Shown here in pieces: positions 7,734 through 15,679 of a stretch of DNA of 64,000 nucleotides. Where the stretch lies: the NCBI GenBank assembly GCA_964397255.1, contig CAYNHQ010000002.1, positions 404,902 through 468,901 on the forward strand, given 5' to 3'. The DNA is from CAYNHQ01 sp964397255 (lineage in GTDB: Bacteria > Bdellovibrionota_G > JALEGL01 > DATDPG01). The first letter of the stretch is position 1. Each line of letters begins with the position of its first letter. The notes under the pieces are model-generated. The model was not told where the DNA came from. It searched no databases and saw nothing but the letters and a program-made list of their open reading frames with translations. The translations under genes and the position numbers were made by a program.

Positions 7734-9317
7734 CTACAGCCTGATCTGACGGACATCCCGGATGTTAACAACCTTTTTTAGTTCTTCGATCACCTTTTGC
7801 GGAACCGAGGAGTCGACATTTACGATCGACAGAGCCTCTTTTTTCTCCTTGTCGAGCGCCACCTGCATTTGAGAAATGTTGATCTTATTTTTCCCCAGGA
7901 GCGTTCCCCATGCTCCCACCACTCCAGGCTTGTCTTCATTTTGGATGAGAACAATATTTCCTTCCGGAATCACCTCGAGAAAGAAATTGTCAAATCGAAT
8001 AAGTCTTTCTTGTTCGCGGCCAAAGACCGAACCGTCCACTCGATGTTTTTCTCTGCCGGAACGAACGGTCACGCTGATGAGACTCAAATAATCTCCGGCT
8101 TCTGCCGCCCGGGACTCGACGACTTTAATTCCCCTTTCTTTCGCAATCACCGGCGCATTTACAAAGTTGACCGCCGTGGAGGATGTCGTCTCGAGTAAGC
8201 CGGAAATGGCGGCGACAGTGATCGGCGCAGTATTATATTTGGTAATCTCTCCTGAACACTCAATTTGAATTTCTTCCACAGGAGAAAGGCCCAGCTGGCC
8301 GACGAAACTTCCCAATCGCCCGGCGAGATGAAGATAGCGCCCCAATGCCGCCAGAACATCTCGGCTGACCGAGGGAACATTGACTCCGTTGATAATGATG
8401 TCATCCACTACGAAAAGCCTGAGTTGTTCCACAGCGGCGGTTACAACTTGCTCCTGCGCTTCAGTCGTGGATGCCCCCAAATGGGGGGTCGCGATGACTT
8501 TCGGATGAAGAAGAAGAGGATGATCCTTCGGCGGAGGCTCTTTTTCGAACACGTCCAGCGCAGCACCCGCCACCTGGCCTGTCTTAAGCGCTTCCACAAG
8601 AGCCTGCTCTTCGACAATCTCGCCGCGGGCGCAATTAATGATCCGAACTCCTTTTTTCATCTTCTTAAACGCTGCTGTACTGAGAAGATGCTTCGTCTCA
8701 TCGCTCAACACAGCGTGAATCGTGATGAAATCGGCGCGGGAGAAAAGCTCGTCAAGTTTAACCACGGTGGCTCCCGCTTCGTGAGCCAGTTTCTCCTGAA
8801 TAAAGGGATCGTAACCGATGACATCCATTTTGAGGCCGCGCGCCCGCGAAGCCACCAACCGGCCGACATTTCCCAGGCCCACAATTCCAAGGCATTTTCC
8901 CGAAAGCTCGGTGCCGACAAAAGATTTTCGGTCCCACTTTCCTTCCCGAAGTGTAGCCGCGGCCTGAGGAATATTTCGCGCGAGAGCTAAAATCATGGCA
9001 ATCGTATGTTCGGCAGTGGTGACCGCATTGCTACCCGGCGTATTCATGACAGCGACTCCTTTTTCCGTGGCCGCATGAAGATCAATATTGTCGTGACCCA
9101 TTCCCGCGCGAACGATGACTCGCAGCTCTTTGGCGGCTTCGATCACCGGGCGTGTGATTTTGACTCCACTACGAACAAGAAGCGCTTCGTAAGAAGGAAC
9201 TTCCTTAATAAGACCTTCTTCCGAAAGGCCCGTTTTTATATCCACCGTCGCTTTGGGAATCGCGCGAAGCTTTTCCAGCCCAGCCGAGTTGACTTCATCG
9301 CAAACCAAAATTTTCAC
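7734..9317 (-). CDS. serA: D-3-phosphoglycerate dehydrogenase
   Basis: A 527-residue long-form SerA: substrate-binding domain, NAD Rossmann domain with GLGNVGRLVASRARG, catalytic NCARGEIV (Arg), the Glu in DVFEKEPP and His in TPHLGAST, then an intervening domain and a C-terminal ACT domain (QNEDKPGVVGAWG). It oxidises 3-phosphoglycerate in serine synthesis and the ACT domain usually senses serine. Its start overlaps the stop of the upstream aminotransferase gene in an ATGA (9314-9317), so the two are translationally coupled. Confidence 0.97.
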   Translation of the reverse strand: MKILVCDEVNSAGLEKLRAIPKATVDIKTGLSEEGLIKEVPSYEALLVRSGVKITRPVIEAAKELRVIVRAGMGHDNIDLHAATEKGVAVMNTPGSNAVTTAEHTIAMILALARNIPQAAATLREGKWDRKSFVGTELSGKCLGIVGLGNVGRLVASRARGLKMDVIGYDPFIQEKLAHEAGATVVKLDELFSRADFITIHAVLSDETKHLLSTAAFKKMKKGVRIINCARGEIVEEQALVEALKTGQVAGAALDVFEKEPPPKDHPLLLHPKVIATPHLGASTTEAQEQVVTAAVEQLRLFVVDDIIINGVNVPSVSRDVLAALGRYLHLAGRLGSFVGQLGLSPVEEIQIECSGEITKYNTAPITVAAISGLLETTSSTAVNFVNAPVIAKERGIKVVESRAAEAGDYLSLISVTVRSGREKHRVDGSVFGREQERLIRFDNFFLEVIPEGNIVLIQNEDKPGVVGAWGTLLGKNKINISQMQVALDKEKKEALSIVNVDSSVPQKVIEELKKVVNIRDVRQIRL

Positions 9318-10387
9318 TTCAGAGACCCTTCAATCGTCTCGAGCGCCCAACGCAGGTCCGATTCACTGCAATAGCCCATGTGGGAGAGGCGAAAGATCCT
9401 CCCTTCAAACTTTCCCTGCCCTCCGGCCAACCAAAGTCCTTGCGATTCCTTAAGGCCCGTCAGCCACGCTTTCAATTCTTTTCCCTCCGGCGCCCAGGCT
9501 GCTGTGATTCCCCATGTGGCATCGGCATCGGAGTTCACAAGATTAATTCTCATTTTCCGAAACGCTTCGCGCGCCATTTTTTGCATCGCCCGTTGCCGAG
9601 AAAAGAGTGCTTCTTTTCCCTCCTTTTCGATCATTCCCAGAGCGACATCAACGGCGCGAACAATTGAAATGGCCGGAGTAAATCCGGTTTGCCCCTTGGG
9701 CTGCATCTTCCATTCTTTTTGAAGCGAAAAGTAGTACCCCTGACTCGACGTTTTCCCCAGTCGATCTTCGGCGCGTTGACTGAGCGCCACCGTCGCGAGC
9801 CCAGGGGGCGACATGAGCGCCTTTTGTGAGGCCCCAATCAACACATCGATTCGATCTCGCGCCATGGATAAATCATGAATCCCCAATGCTGTGATCGCAT
9901 CGACGACCAACAGACAATCGTTTCGGCCGGCCAATGCTTTCCCGATCGCCGGAATGGGATGATAGACCCCGGTCGAAGATTCACAGGCTTGAACAAAAAC
10001 TCCTCGGGTCGCAGGGGTCAATCGCTTTCGAATTTCTTCCGGATCGACAGCCTTTCCCCATTCAACGGTAATTATGTCTCCCTTCAAATGATAGTGCTTT
10101 GCCAGTTCGACCCACCGTTCGCCGAATTTCCCTCCCTCGACCACGATCACTTCGTCTCCGGGAGAAAAAAGAGAGGCCACGCTGGCTTCCATTCCTCCCG
10201 AGCCCGATGAGGCAAGAACCAGAGCTTCACCGTCAGCATCGCAAAGCCATTTCAGTTTTCGGCGAACCGAACCGAGAATGTCGGCGAACTCTTTGGACCG
10301 GTGATGAATCATCGGCAGAGATTCGGCCTCCCGAACCGCCTGGGGAACCGGTGTCGGCCCGGGAGTAAAAAGACGAATCTCCTTCAT
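9314..10387 (-). CDS. Class V PLP aminotransferase (alanine-glyoxylate / serine-pyruvate type)
   Basis: A 357-residue fold-type I enzyme. It begins RLFTPGPTPVP, has ASSGSGGMEA at the phosphate site, VDAITALG with the PLP-binding Asp and the Schiff-base Lys in GASQKALMSPPG. Closest families are alanine-glyoxylate/serine-pyruvate aminotransferase and the so-called small subunit of soluble hydrogenase. Coupling to serA suggests it supplies the phosphoserine transamination step (a SerC role), as proposed for similar serA-linked genes, but this is inferred from context. It overlaps dnaK by four bases. Confidence 0.88.
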   Translation of the reverse strand: MKEIRLFTPGPTPVPQAVREAESLPMIHHRSKEFADILGSVRRKLKWLCDADGEALVLASSGSGGMEASVASLFSPGDEVIVVEGGKFGERWVELAKHYHLKGDIITVEWGKAVDPEEIRKRLTPATRGVFVQACESSTGVYHPIPAIGKALAGRNDCLLVVDAITALGIHDLSMARDRIDVLIGASQKALMSPPGLATVALSQRAEDRLGKTSSQGYYFSLQKEWKMQPKGQTGFTPAISIVRAVDVALGMIEKEGKEALFSRQRAMQKMAREAFRKMRINLVNSDADATWGITAAWAPEGKELKAWLTGLKESQGLWLAGGQGKFEGRIFRLSHMGYCSESDLRWALETIEGSLK

Positions 10388-12171
10388 TCAATTTCCTTTA
10401 ATTTCTTCTGAAGCTCATCGGTTAGGGTGGTCAGACGCTTTACATCTTTTTGTTCAATGACCGACGCACTTTGCTCGATCATCGACGTAACCTTTTTTTG
10501 CTGATCGCTCGAGAGTGTTTCCTTTTTTGCATCAAACACTTTCTTCAAGCGATGAGCTAGCACCTCCGTCTTCTGCGCAAGAGCCTCATTTTCTTCCTGA
10601 TCCTTCAACGCGACTTCGAGTGTTTCACGCGCCGACCGAGCCTTTTCAATTTCTTCTTGCGACAAACCGCTCGACATCGTCACGGTGATGGACTGCTCTT
10701 TTTTCGTGAAAAGATCTTTTGCTGATACGTGAACTATTCCGTTGGAATCGATATCAAAGCTGACTTCGATTTCAGGTTCTCCCGCCTTCGCTTTCCGAAT
10801 TCCATCGAGCAAAAATTCACCGAGCAATTCGTTGTCGGTCGCTACGGGTGCTTCTCCTTGAAAGACCTGAATACGAACGGTTTTTTGGTTGTCGCTTACA
10901 GTTGTAAAGATTTTCTTTTGCGATACCGGCACGGTCGTGTTGGCCTGAATCACGCGCGTGAAAGAACTGCCCGCGGAAGCAATGCCAAGGGAAAGTGGCG
11001 TAACATCAAGCAGAAGCATTTCGACTTTGCTCTCAGAGGTCAGCGCATGCGCTTGAATGGCCGCGCCAATCGCGACCGCCTCGTCGGGATGGACTTGCTT
11101 CGACGCCGAGCGGCCGAAGAAGTTAGAAACCGTATCCTGAACCATCGGCATCCGGGTTTGGCCACCCACCAAGAGGACGTCGTCGAGATCCTCCTTGGAA
11201 AGTCCCGAGAGCTTTAAACACTCTTCCGTTGTAGCTAAAGTTCGTTGAACTAAATTGCCCGTAAGACGCTCAAGCTCCTTCCGAGTAATGGTCAGGTTGA
11301 GATGGAGAGGCCCCTTGCCCGCATCGTGGATGAACGGAAGATTGATTTCGATTTCATGGTAGGAAGAGAGATCACATTTTGCTTTCTCGCAGGTGTCCCG
11401 AAGGCGCTGAAGCGCCATCCGATGCTGACGAAGATCCACTTCGGTCTGTTGCAGGAATTTCTCGGCGAGATGATCGATTAACAAATTGTCGAAATCGTCG
11501 CCCCCAAGAAAGGTGTCACCCGCAGTGGCAAGAACTTTGAAAACACCATCGTTGATTTCGAGTATGGAAATATCGAACGTACCTCCACCCAAATCGTATA
11601 CGGCAATGTTTTTGTTGTTGCGTTTGTTATATCCATAGGCGATTGCCGCGGCGGTCGGCTCATTGATGATTCGAAGTACATTGAGCCCGGCGATATGTCC
11701 GGCGTCCTTCGTCGCCTGCCTCTGTCCGTCATTGAAGTATGCGGGAACTGTAATGACGGCATCTTGCACCGTTTCTTGGAGTTGCGTCTCGGCGACCCGC
11801 TTCATTTCAAGCAGGATGTACGAGGAAATTTCGGGCACCGAAAATCGCTTTTCGAGACATTGGATTCGAATGTCTCCATTTTCTCCTTCCACGATTTCGT
11901 ACGGATAAATCGCTTTGGCGACGCTCGCTTCACGTGAATTGAATCTCCGACCGATTAACCGCTTCACACTGTAAACGGTGCTTTTAGGATTGGTGATCGC
12001 CTGGCGCTTGGCCACTTGGCCGACCAAATGACGATTGTTTTCAAGAATCGCAACCACCGAAGGAGTGGTTTTGTATCCCCCTTTGTTAGAAATGACCGTG
12101 GTGGTTTTTCCGTCGCAAAAGGCGACACACGAATTCGTCGTGCCAAGGTCAATGCCGATAACTTTTCCCAT
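10384..12171 (-). CDS. dnaK: Hsp70 chaperone (DnaK family, second-type paralogue without acidic tail)
   Basis: A 595-residue Hsp70. The ATPase domain has GIDLGTTNSCVA, the AYFNDGQRQATKDAG block, INEPTAAAIAYG, VYDLGGGTFDIS and VLLVGGQTRMP; the substrate domain has DVTPLSLGI and QVFQGE. The C-terminus ends KKLKEIE and lacks the flexible acidic tail and the usual length of about 630-640 residues. It is encoded directly after a J-domain/TPR gene (2 bases apart) and before the aminotransferase, rather than with grpE/dnaJ. This suggests a specialised chaperone working with that J protein. Whether the genome has a canonical dnaK elsewhere cannot be seen. Confidence 0.95.
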   Translation of the reverse strand: MGKVIGIDLGTTNSCVAFCDGKTTTVISNKGGYKTTPSVVAILENNRHLVGQVAKRQAITNPKSTVYSVKRLIGRRFNSREASVAKAIYPYEIVEGENGDIRIQCLEKRFSVPEISSYILLEMKRVAETQLQETVQDAVITVPAYFNDGQRQATKDAGHIAGLNVLRIINEPTAAAIAYGYNKRNNKNIAVYDLGGGTFDISILEINDGVFKVLATAGDTFLGGDDFDNLLIDHLAEKFLQQTEVDLRQHRMALQRLRDTCEKAKCDLSSYHEIEINLPFIHDAGKGPLHLNLTITRKELERLTGNLVQRTLATTEECLKLSGLSKEDLDDVLLVGGQTRMPMVQDTVSNFFGRSASKQVHPDEAVAIGAAIQAHALTSESKVEMLLLDVTPLSLGIASAGSSFTRVIQANTTVPVSQKKIFTTVSDNQKTVRIQVFQGEAPVATDNELLGEFLLDGIRKAKAGEPEIEVSFDIDSNGIVHVSAKDLFTKKEQSITVTMSSGLSQEEIEKARSARETLEVALKDQEENEALAQKTEVLAHRLKKVFDAKKETLSSDQQKKVTSMIEQSASVIEQKDVKRLTTLTDELQKKLKEIE

Positions 12172-12173
12172 GA

Positions 12174-13358
12174 CTATTTCCCTTCGATTTCAGAGAGGCC
12201 TCGGAGCGCAAACTCATTATCCTCATCGAACTTGAGTGCAAGTTTGTACTCTTTTCGGGCAAGTGTGAAATTCCCCAGGCCTTGAAAAATCTTTCCCATC
12301 GATGCGCGAACCGCCGCATCGTTGGGATAACATTCTACGGCTTTGAGTCCCATCTCTTTGGCCCGCTCCAGACTCCCTTTGCGATGCATATATAACATTG
12401 CAAGCTGCCGAAAACACTCCTTTTTTTTCGGATTTGCCGTTAACGCCTCCTCGAAAAGCGCGGTGGCACTGACCGTGTCTCCTCTCGCTAGGCACTCGTT
12501 CCCCTTAGAGAAGAGGTCGTCGGCGCGTTTGCGAAGAAGGAGAGGCTTTAAGCGATTGTATGCCTTTTGAAATTCCTGATTGTTGGGATCGTATTGACTC
12601 GCCATTTGATAGAAAGACGCCGCCGAAAGATCCTTTCCTTCTCCTTCCGCCTGTTTGCCTCGCTCAAAATAAGTTTTGGCCAATGCCAGTCGCTCAATCA
12701 ATGTTTTGGCTGTCAAAGTTATTTTGGAGGGAGTTGCTTCAGGAGCATGACCCTTATCTCCTTCGGTGCCTTTCGTCAGTGAATGATCATAGGTTTTGCG
12801 TCGAGCAACATCCGATAAGTCTTCATACGATTTCGTTATGCGACCAAATATTTCTTCCAGCTTCTCCTTGTAATGACCCAGGAATTGCCCAAAGAATCGG
12901 TCGGGGTGATATTCTTTCACCAACCGAAAATAGTTTTTCCTGATCGATTCCACGGATGCCCCCGTTTTTAGATCGAGCACTTCGTAATGGTTTTGTTGGG
13001 CCAGTGCAGCGTGGCGCATGAGGATTTCACTCCGCCTCTCACGAGGAATTTTCTTGAGTTGCGGGTCTTCTTCATCTTCGTCAAGTTGGTCGAGAATACT
13101 TTTCCCCCGAACTACCGATTTCTTGGGTGCCGCTTTCACGGCGCGAATATCCATTTTGAGAAATCCCGCGCCTACCAATCGCTCCAAGCTTTTCCAAACA
13201 CGGGCGGTGTCATACCCGAGCATTTGGGCGATTTCCTTCAACGTGCTTGTTCCATTGACGCGGCTGAATATAAAAGCCTCTTCGGGTTGAAGACCGAAGG
13301 CCTCAACACCCTCCAATTTTGCAACCACTGGAACACTTTCATCCGATGGAGGATTCAT
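12174..13358 (-). CDS. J-domain protein with N-terminal winged-helix-like segment and C-terminal TPRs
   Basis: A 394-residue protein. Residues about 25-75 (LKEIAQMLGYDTARVWKSLE) resemble a winged-helix/PATAN-linked module. A J domain follows at about 124-195 with HPD at 151-153 and LVKEYHPDR helix II; this would stimulate the ATPase of Hsp70. Residues about 215-390 are TPR-like helical pairs (for example AKTYFERGKQAEGEGKDLSA and ALTANPKKKECFRQLAMLY). The order regulator module, J domain, TPR is common in deltaproteobacterial-type genomes. The dnaK gene begins 2 bases downstream, so the two probably form a pair. Substrates unknown. Confidence 0.9.
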   Translation of the reverse strand: MNPPSDESVPVVAKLEGVEAFGLQPEEAFIFSRVNGTSTLKEIAQMLGYDTARVWKSLERLVGAGFLKMDIRAVKAAPKKSVVRGKSILDQLDEDEEDPQLKKIPRERRSEILMRHAALAQQNHYEVLDLKTGASVESIRKNYFRLVKEYHPDRFFGQFLGHYKEKLEEIFGRITKSYEDLSDVARRKTYDHSLTKGTEGDKGHAPEATPSKITLTAKTLIERLALAKTYFERGKQAEGEGKDLSAASFYQMASQYDPNNQEFQKAYNRLKPLLLRKRADDLFSKGNECLARGDTVSATALFEEALTANPKKKECFRQLAMLYMHRKGSLERAKEMGLKAVECYPNDAAVRASMGKIFQGLGNFTLARKEYKLALKFDEDNEFALRGLSEIEGK

Positions 13359-14308
13359 GCAGCCGACTGCCTTTTGGCACGTGGGTGGGACTCCGCATGA
13401 ACTTTTCTCAGCTTTCCAAGCGTGACGTTCGTGTATTTTTCCGTTGTCGCGAGCGAGGCATGCCCAAGAAGTTCTTGTATCACACGAAGATCCGCACCAT
13501 GGTCGAGAAGATGAGTGGCAAAGCTATGTCGCAATGTATGCGGAGATAACTTCACGCGAGTCGAAAGCGTCCGCAGGTGCTTTTCGAGAATGACGGCCAG
13601 CCCACGTGTCGTCAGCCTCCCTCCCCTTACATTGAGGAAGAAGGCTAAGGTCGTTTCTTTCTTTTGTAATTGATGTCGTTCATTTCGGTACATCCGAAGG
13701 GCGTCGCAAGCGAACTCTCCAAGCGGAACAATTCGGTCTTTATCTCCTTTTCCTCGCACACGAACTTCCCTTTGATCCAAATCGATATCTTCAAGATCGA
13801 GTCCCACGGCTTCTGCGGCCCGCAGACCTGACCCATAGAGAAGCTCGAAGAGAGCGCGATCTCGAAGGCCAGCCGCCTGATCTTCTGGAGGAATGGCGAT
13901 AAGTTCTTTGAGAACGGATTCAGAAGCGACCTGCGGAACGCGTTTGGGGATCTTCGGACCGCTGACAGATTCGGTAGGATCGGAAGTGATGAGTTGCTGT
14001 CGAGCCATCTCGGCAAAGAAAACACGAATCGTGGCTAATTTACGCGAAATACTGGCGGGGGCGTGTTCTTCATGGAGGGTCGAGAGAAAACCTCGAACAT
14101 GGTAGCGATCGATTTTGGGAAGATTGGAGGGCGTCAATCCTTTGTCGATCACCTTTTTGTTTCGGAGGAAGGATTCGAACTGCTCGATGTCGGACAAGTA
14201 ATTTCGAACGGTGTGCGGCGAAAGGCGTCGAACTTCTTTGAGGAAGTTTCCAAACCGCTCTCGAAGTACCTCAGGCCCGCGCGGCATAGGGTGGATTAAA
14301 GTATTCAT
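13355..14308 (-). CDS. xerC: Tyrosine recombinase XerC/XerD
   Basis: A 317-residue tyrosine recombinase with an N-terminal SAM-like core-binding domain and a C-terminal catalytic domain. Catalytic residues are visible: Arg in GSGLRAAEAVGL, His-x-x-Arg in SPHTLRHSFATHLL, His in LLGHASLATTEKY and the Tyr nucleophile in that last motif. The normal role is resolving chromosome dimers at dif. ATG 14308 is chosen because GGGAAAAG precedes it; it overlaps trmFO by 38 bases. The order dprA-topA-trmFO-xerC is a conserved cluster, supporting XerC rather than a mobile integrase. Confidence 0.93.
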   Translation of the reverse strand: MNTLIHPMPRGPEVLRERFGNFLKEVRRLSPHTVRNYLSDIEQFESFLRNKKVIDKGLTPSNLPKIDRYHVRGFLSTLHEEHAPASISRKLATIRVFFAEMARQQLITSDPTESVSGPKIPKRVPQVASESVLKELIAIPPEDQAAGLRDRALFELLYGSGLRAAEAVGLDLEDIDLDQREVRVRGKGDKDRIVPLGEFACDALRMYRNERHQLQKKETTLAFFLNVRGGRLTTRGLAVILEKHLRTLSTRVKLSPHTLRHSFATHLLDHGADLRVIQELLGHASLATTEKYTNVTLGKLRKVHAESHPRAKRQSAA

Positions 14309-15635
14309 GAAACACTTTTCCCATCTCTGATCTCCATTCGTTCGAAGCATCGAACGCTCGTCTTAACAATTCCAAACGTTTGCCCTCTTTGGTCTGGCCA
14401 GCGTTTGAAGGCGGAGGAAAGAGGCCAAAATTAATATTCATCGGCGCGAAGGCTCCATGAAGGGGAGCGGTAGTAATCGCCTTTAAAAGAGCCCCCATGG
14501 CGGTGTTTTCCGAGGGAACCGGTGGAATACCAAGACCTCGTATTCGCGCGGAAGCCACAAGTCCCGCCCATTGTCCCATCGCCGCCGATTCGACATAACC
14601 TTCGACCCCCGTGATTTGCCCGGCGATCAAAATACGTGGGTCACTCTTTAAGGAGAGATCAATATTGAGTAACTTGGGCGAGTCGATGTAGGTGTTCCGA
14701 TGCATCGATCCCATCCGAACGAACTCAGCCTTTTCAAGACCGGGAATCATTTGAAAGATTCGCTTTTGTTCCCCCCACTTCAGCCGAGTTTGAAAACCAA
14801 CAAGGTTATATAATGTCGTTGGGTTATTTTCCCTTCGGAGTTGAACCACCGCGTAGGGCCGTTTCCCCGTACGGGGGTCTTGGAGACCCACCGGTTTCAT
14901 GGGACCAAATGCGAGTGTTTGAATTCCACGCTCCGCTAAGACTTCGATGGGAAGGCAAGCTTCAAAACACTTAAGCGCTTCAAACGCCCGGACCGGAACT
15001 TTTTCCCCGGCATTAAGCGCCTCAACAAATTGCTCATAGTTCACGCGATCCATTGGACAGTTGAGATAGTCCTCACTCTCAGGCTGATAACGACTTCCAA
15101 AAAAGGTCTTCGAATAGTCGATCGATTCTGCCGTCACAATGGGCGAGATGGAATCATAGAAATAGAGCGTGCCACCCAGTCTCGCGCTCAAATCATTGGC
15201 GAGCGCATCGGAAGTAAGTGGCCCCGTAGCAATAATGACAACGCTATAATTCTCGGGAACTCTCTCAACTTCCTCGTGAACCAATCGAATGAGCGGTTCA
15301 TTCTTGATTTCGGTCGTGATCCAATCCGAAAACTTTTCACGATCCACGCCGAGTGCTTTTCCCGAAGGCACACGCGACTTGTCCGCCGCTGAAAGAACGA
15401 TCGAACCTAGATCGGTCATTTCTCGCTTCAGAGCTCCCGGAGCAGAATTGGGATCTTCGGCACCCAGCGAATTGCTGCACACCAGTTCTCCCAGTCCTTC
15501 CCGCTGATGTGCAGGTGAAAATTTTTTCGGCTTCATTTCAAATAGGTCTACCCGATGCCCCAAGTGAGCGACCATGGTCGCCGCCTCAGAGCCGGCCAAA
15601 CCACCCCCCACCACAGCGACGGAAGCCTGTTCCAT
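14271..15635 (-). CDS. trmFO: Methylenetetrahydrofolate-tRNA-(uracil-5-)-methyltransferase
   Basis: A 454-residue flavoprotein that makes m5U54 in the T-loop using methylenetetrahydrofolate. It starts with the FAD dinucleotide motif VAVVGGGLAGSEAA and has the family blocks LVCSNSLGAEDPNSAPG, ALGVDREKFS, CPMDRVNYEQF, PMKPVGLQDPRTG and FQTRLKWGEQKRIF. The C-terminal ITGVEGYVESAAMG is the second FAD block. Length matches TrmFO and is much shorter than MnmG. It sits between topA and xerC. Confidence 0.97.
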   Translation of the reverse strand: MEQASVAVVGGGLAGSEAATMVAHLGHRVDLFEMKPKKFSPAHQREGLGELVCSNSLGAEDPNSAPGALKREMTDLGSIVLSAADKSRVPSGKALGVDREKFSDWITTEIKNEPLIRLVHEEVERVPENYSVVIIATGPLTSDALANDLSARLGGTLYFYDSISPIVTAESIDYSKTFFGSRYQPESEDYLNCPMDRVNYEQFVEALNAGEKVPVRAFEALKCFEACLPIEVLAERGIQTLAFGPMKPVGLQDPRTGKRPYAVVQLRRENNPTTLYNLVGFQTRLKWGEQKRIFQMIPGLEKAEFVRMGSMHRNTYIDSPKLLNIDLSLKSDPRILIAGQITGVEGYVESAAMGQWAGLVASARIRGLGIPPVPSENTAMGALLKAITTAPLHGAFAPMNINFGLFPPPSNAGQTKEGKRLELLRRAFDASNEWRSEMGKVFHEYFNPPYAARA

Positions 15636-15679
15636 GAACCTTCTAAATTAACCTGAAATCGCGCTCCTGACCAATCGCC

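Noticed and set aside
13355..14308. Phage-type tyrosine integrase
   Set aside because: The dprA-topA-trmFO-xerC order and length fit chromosomal XerC.
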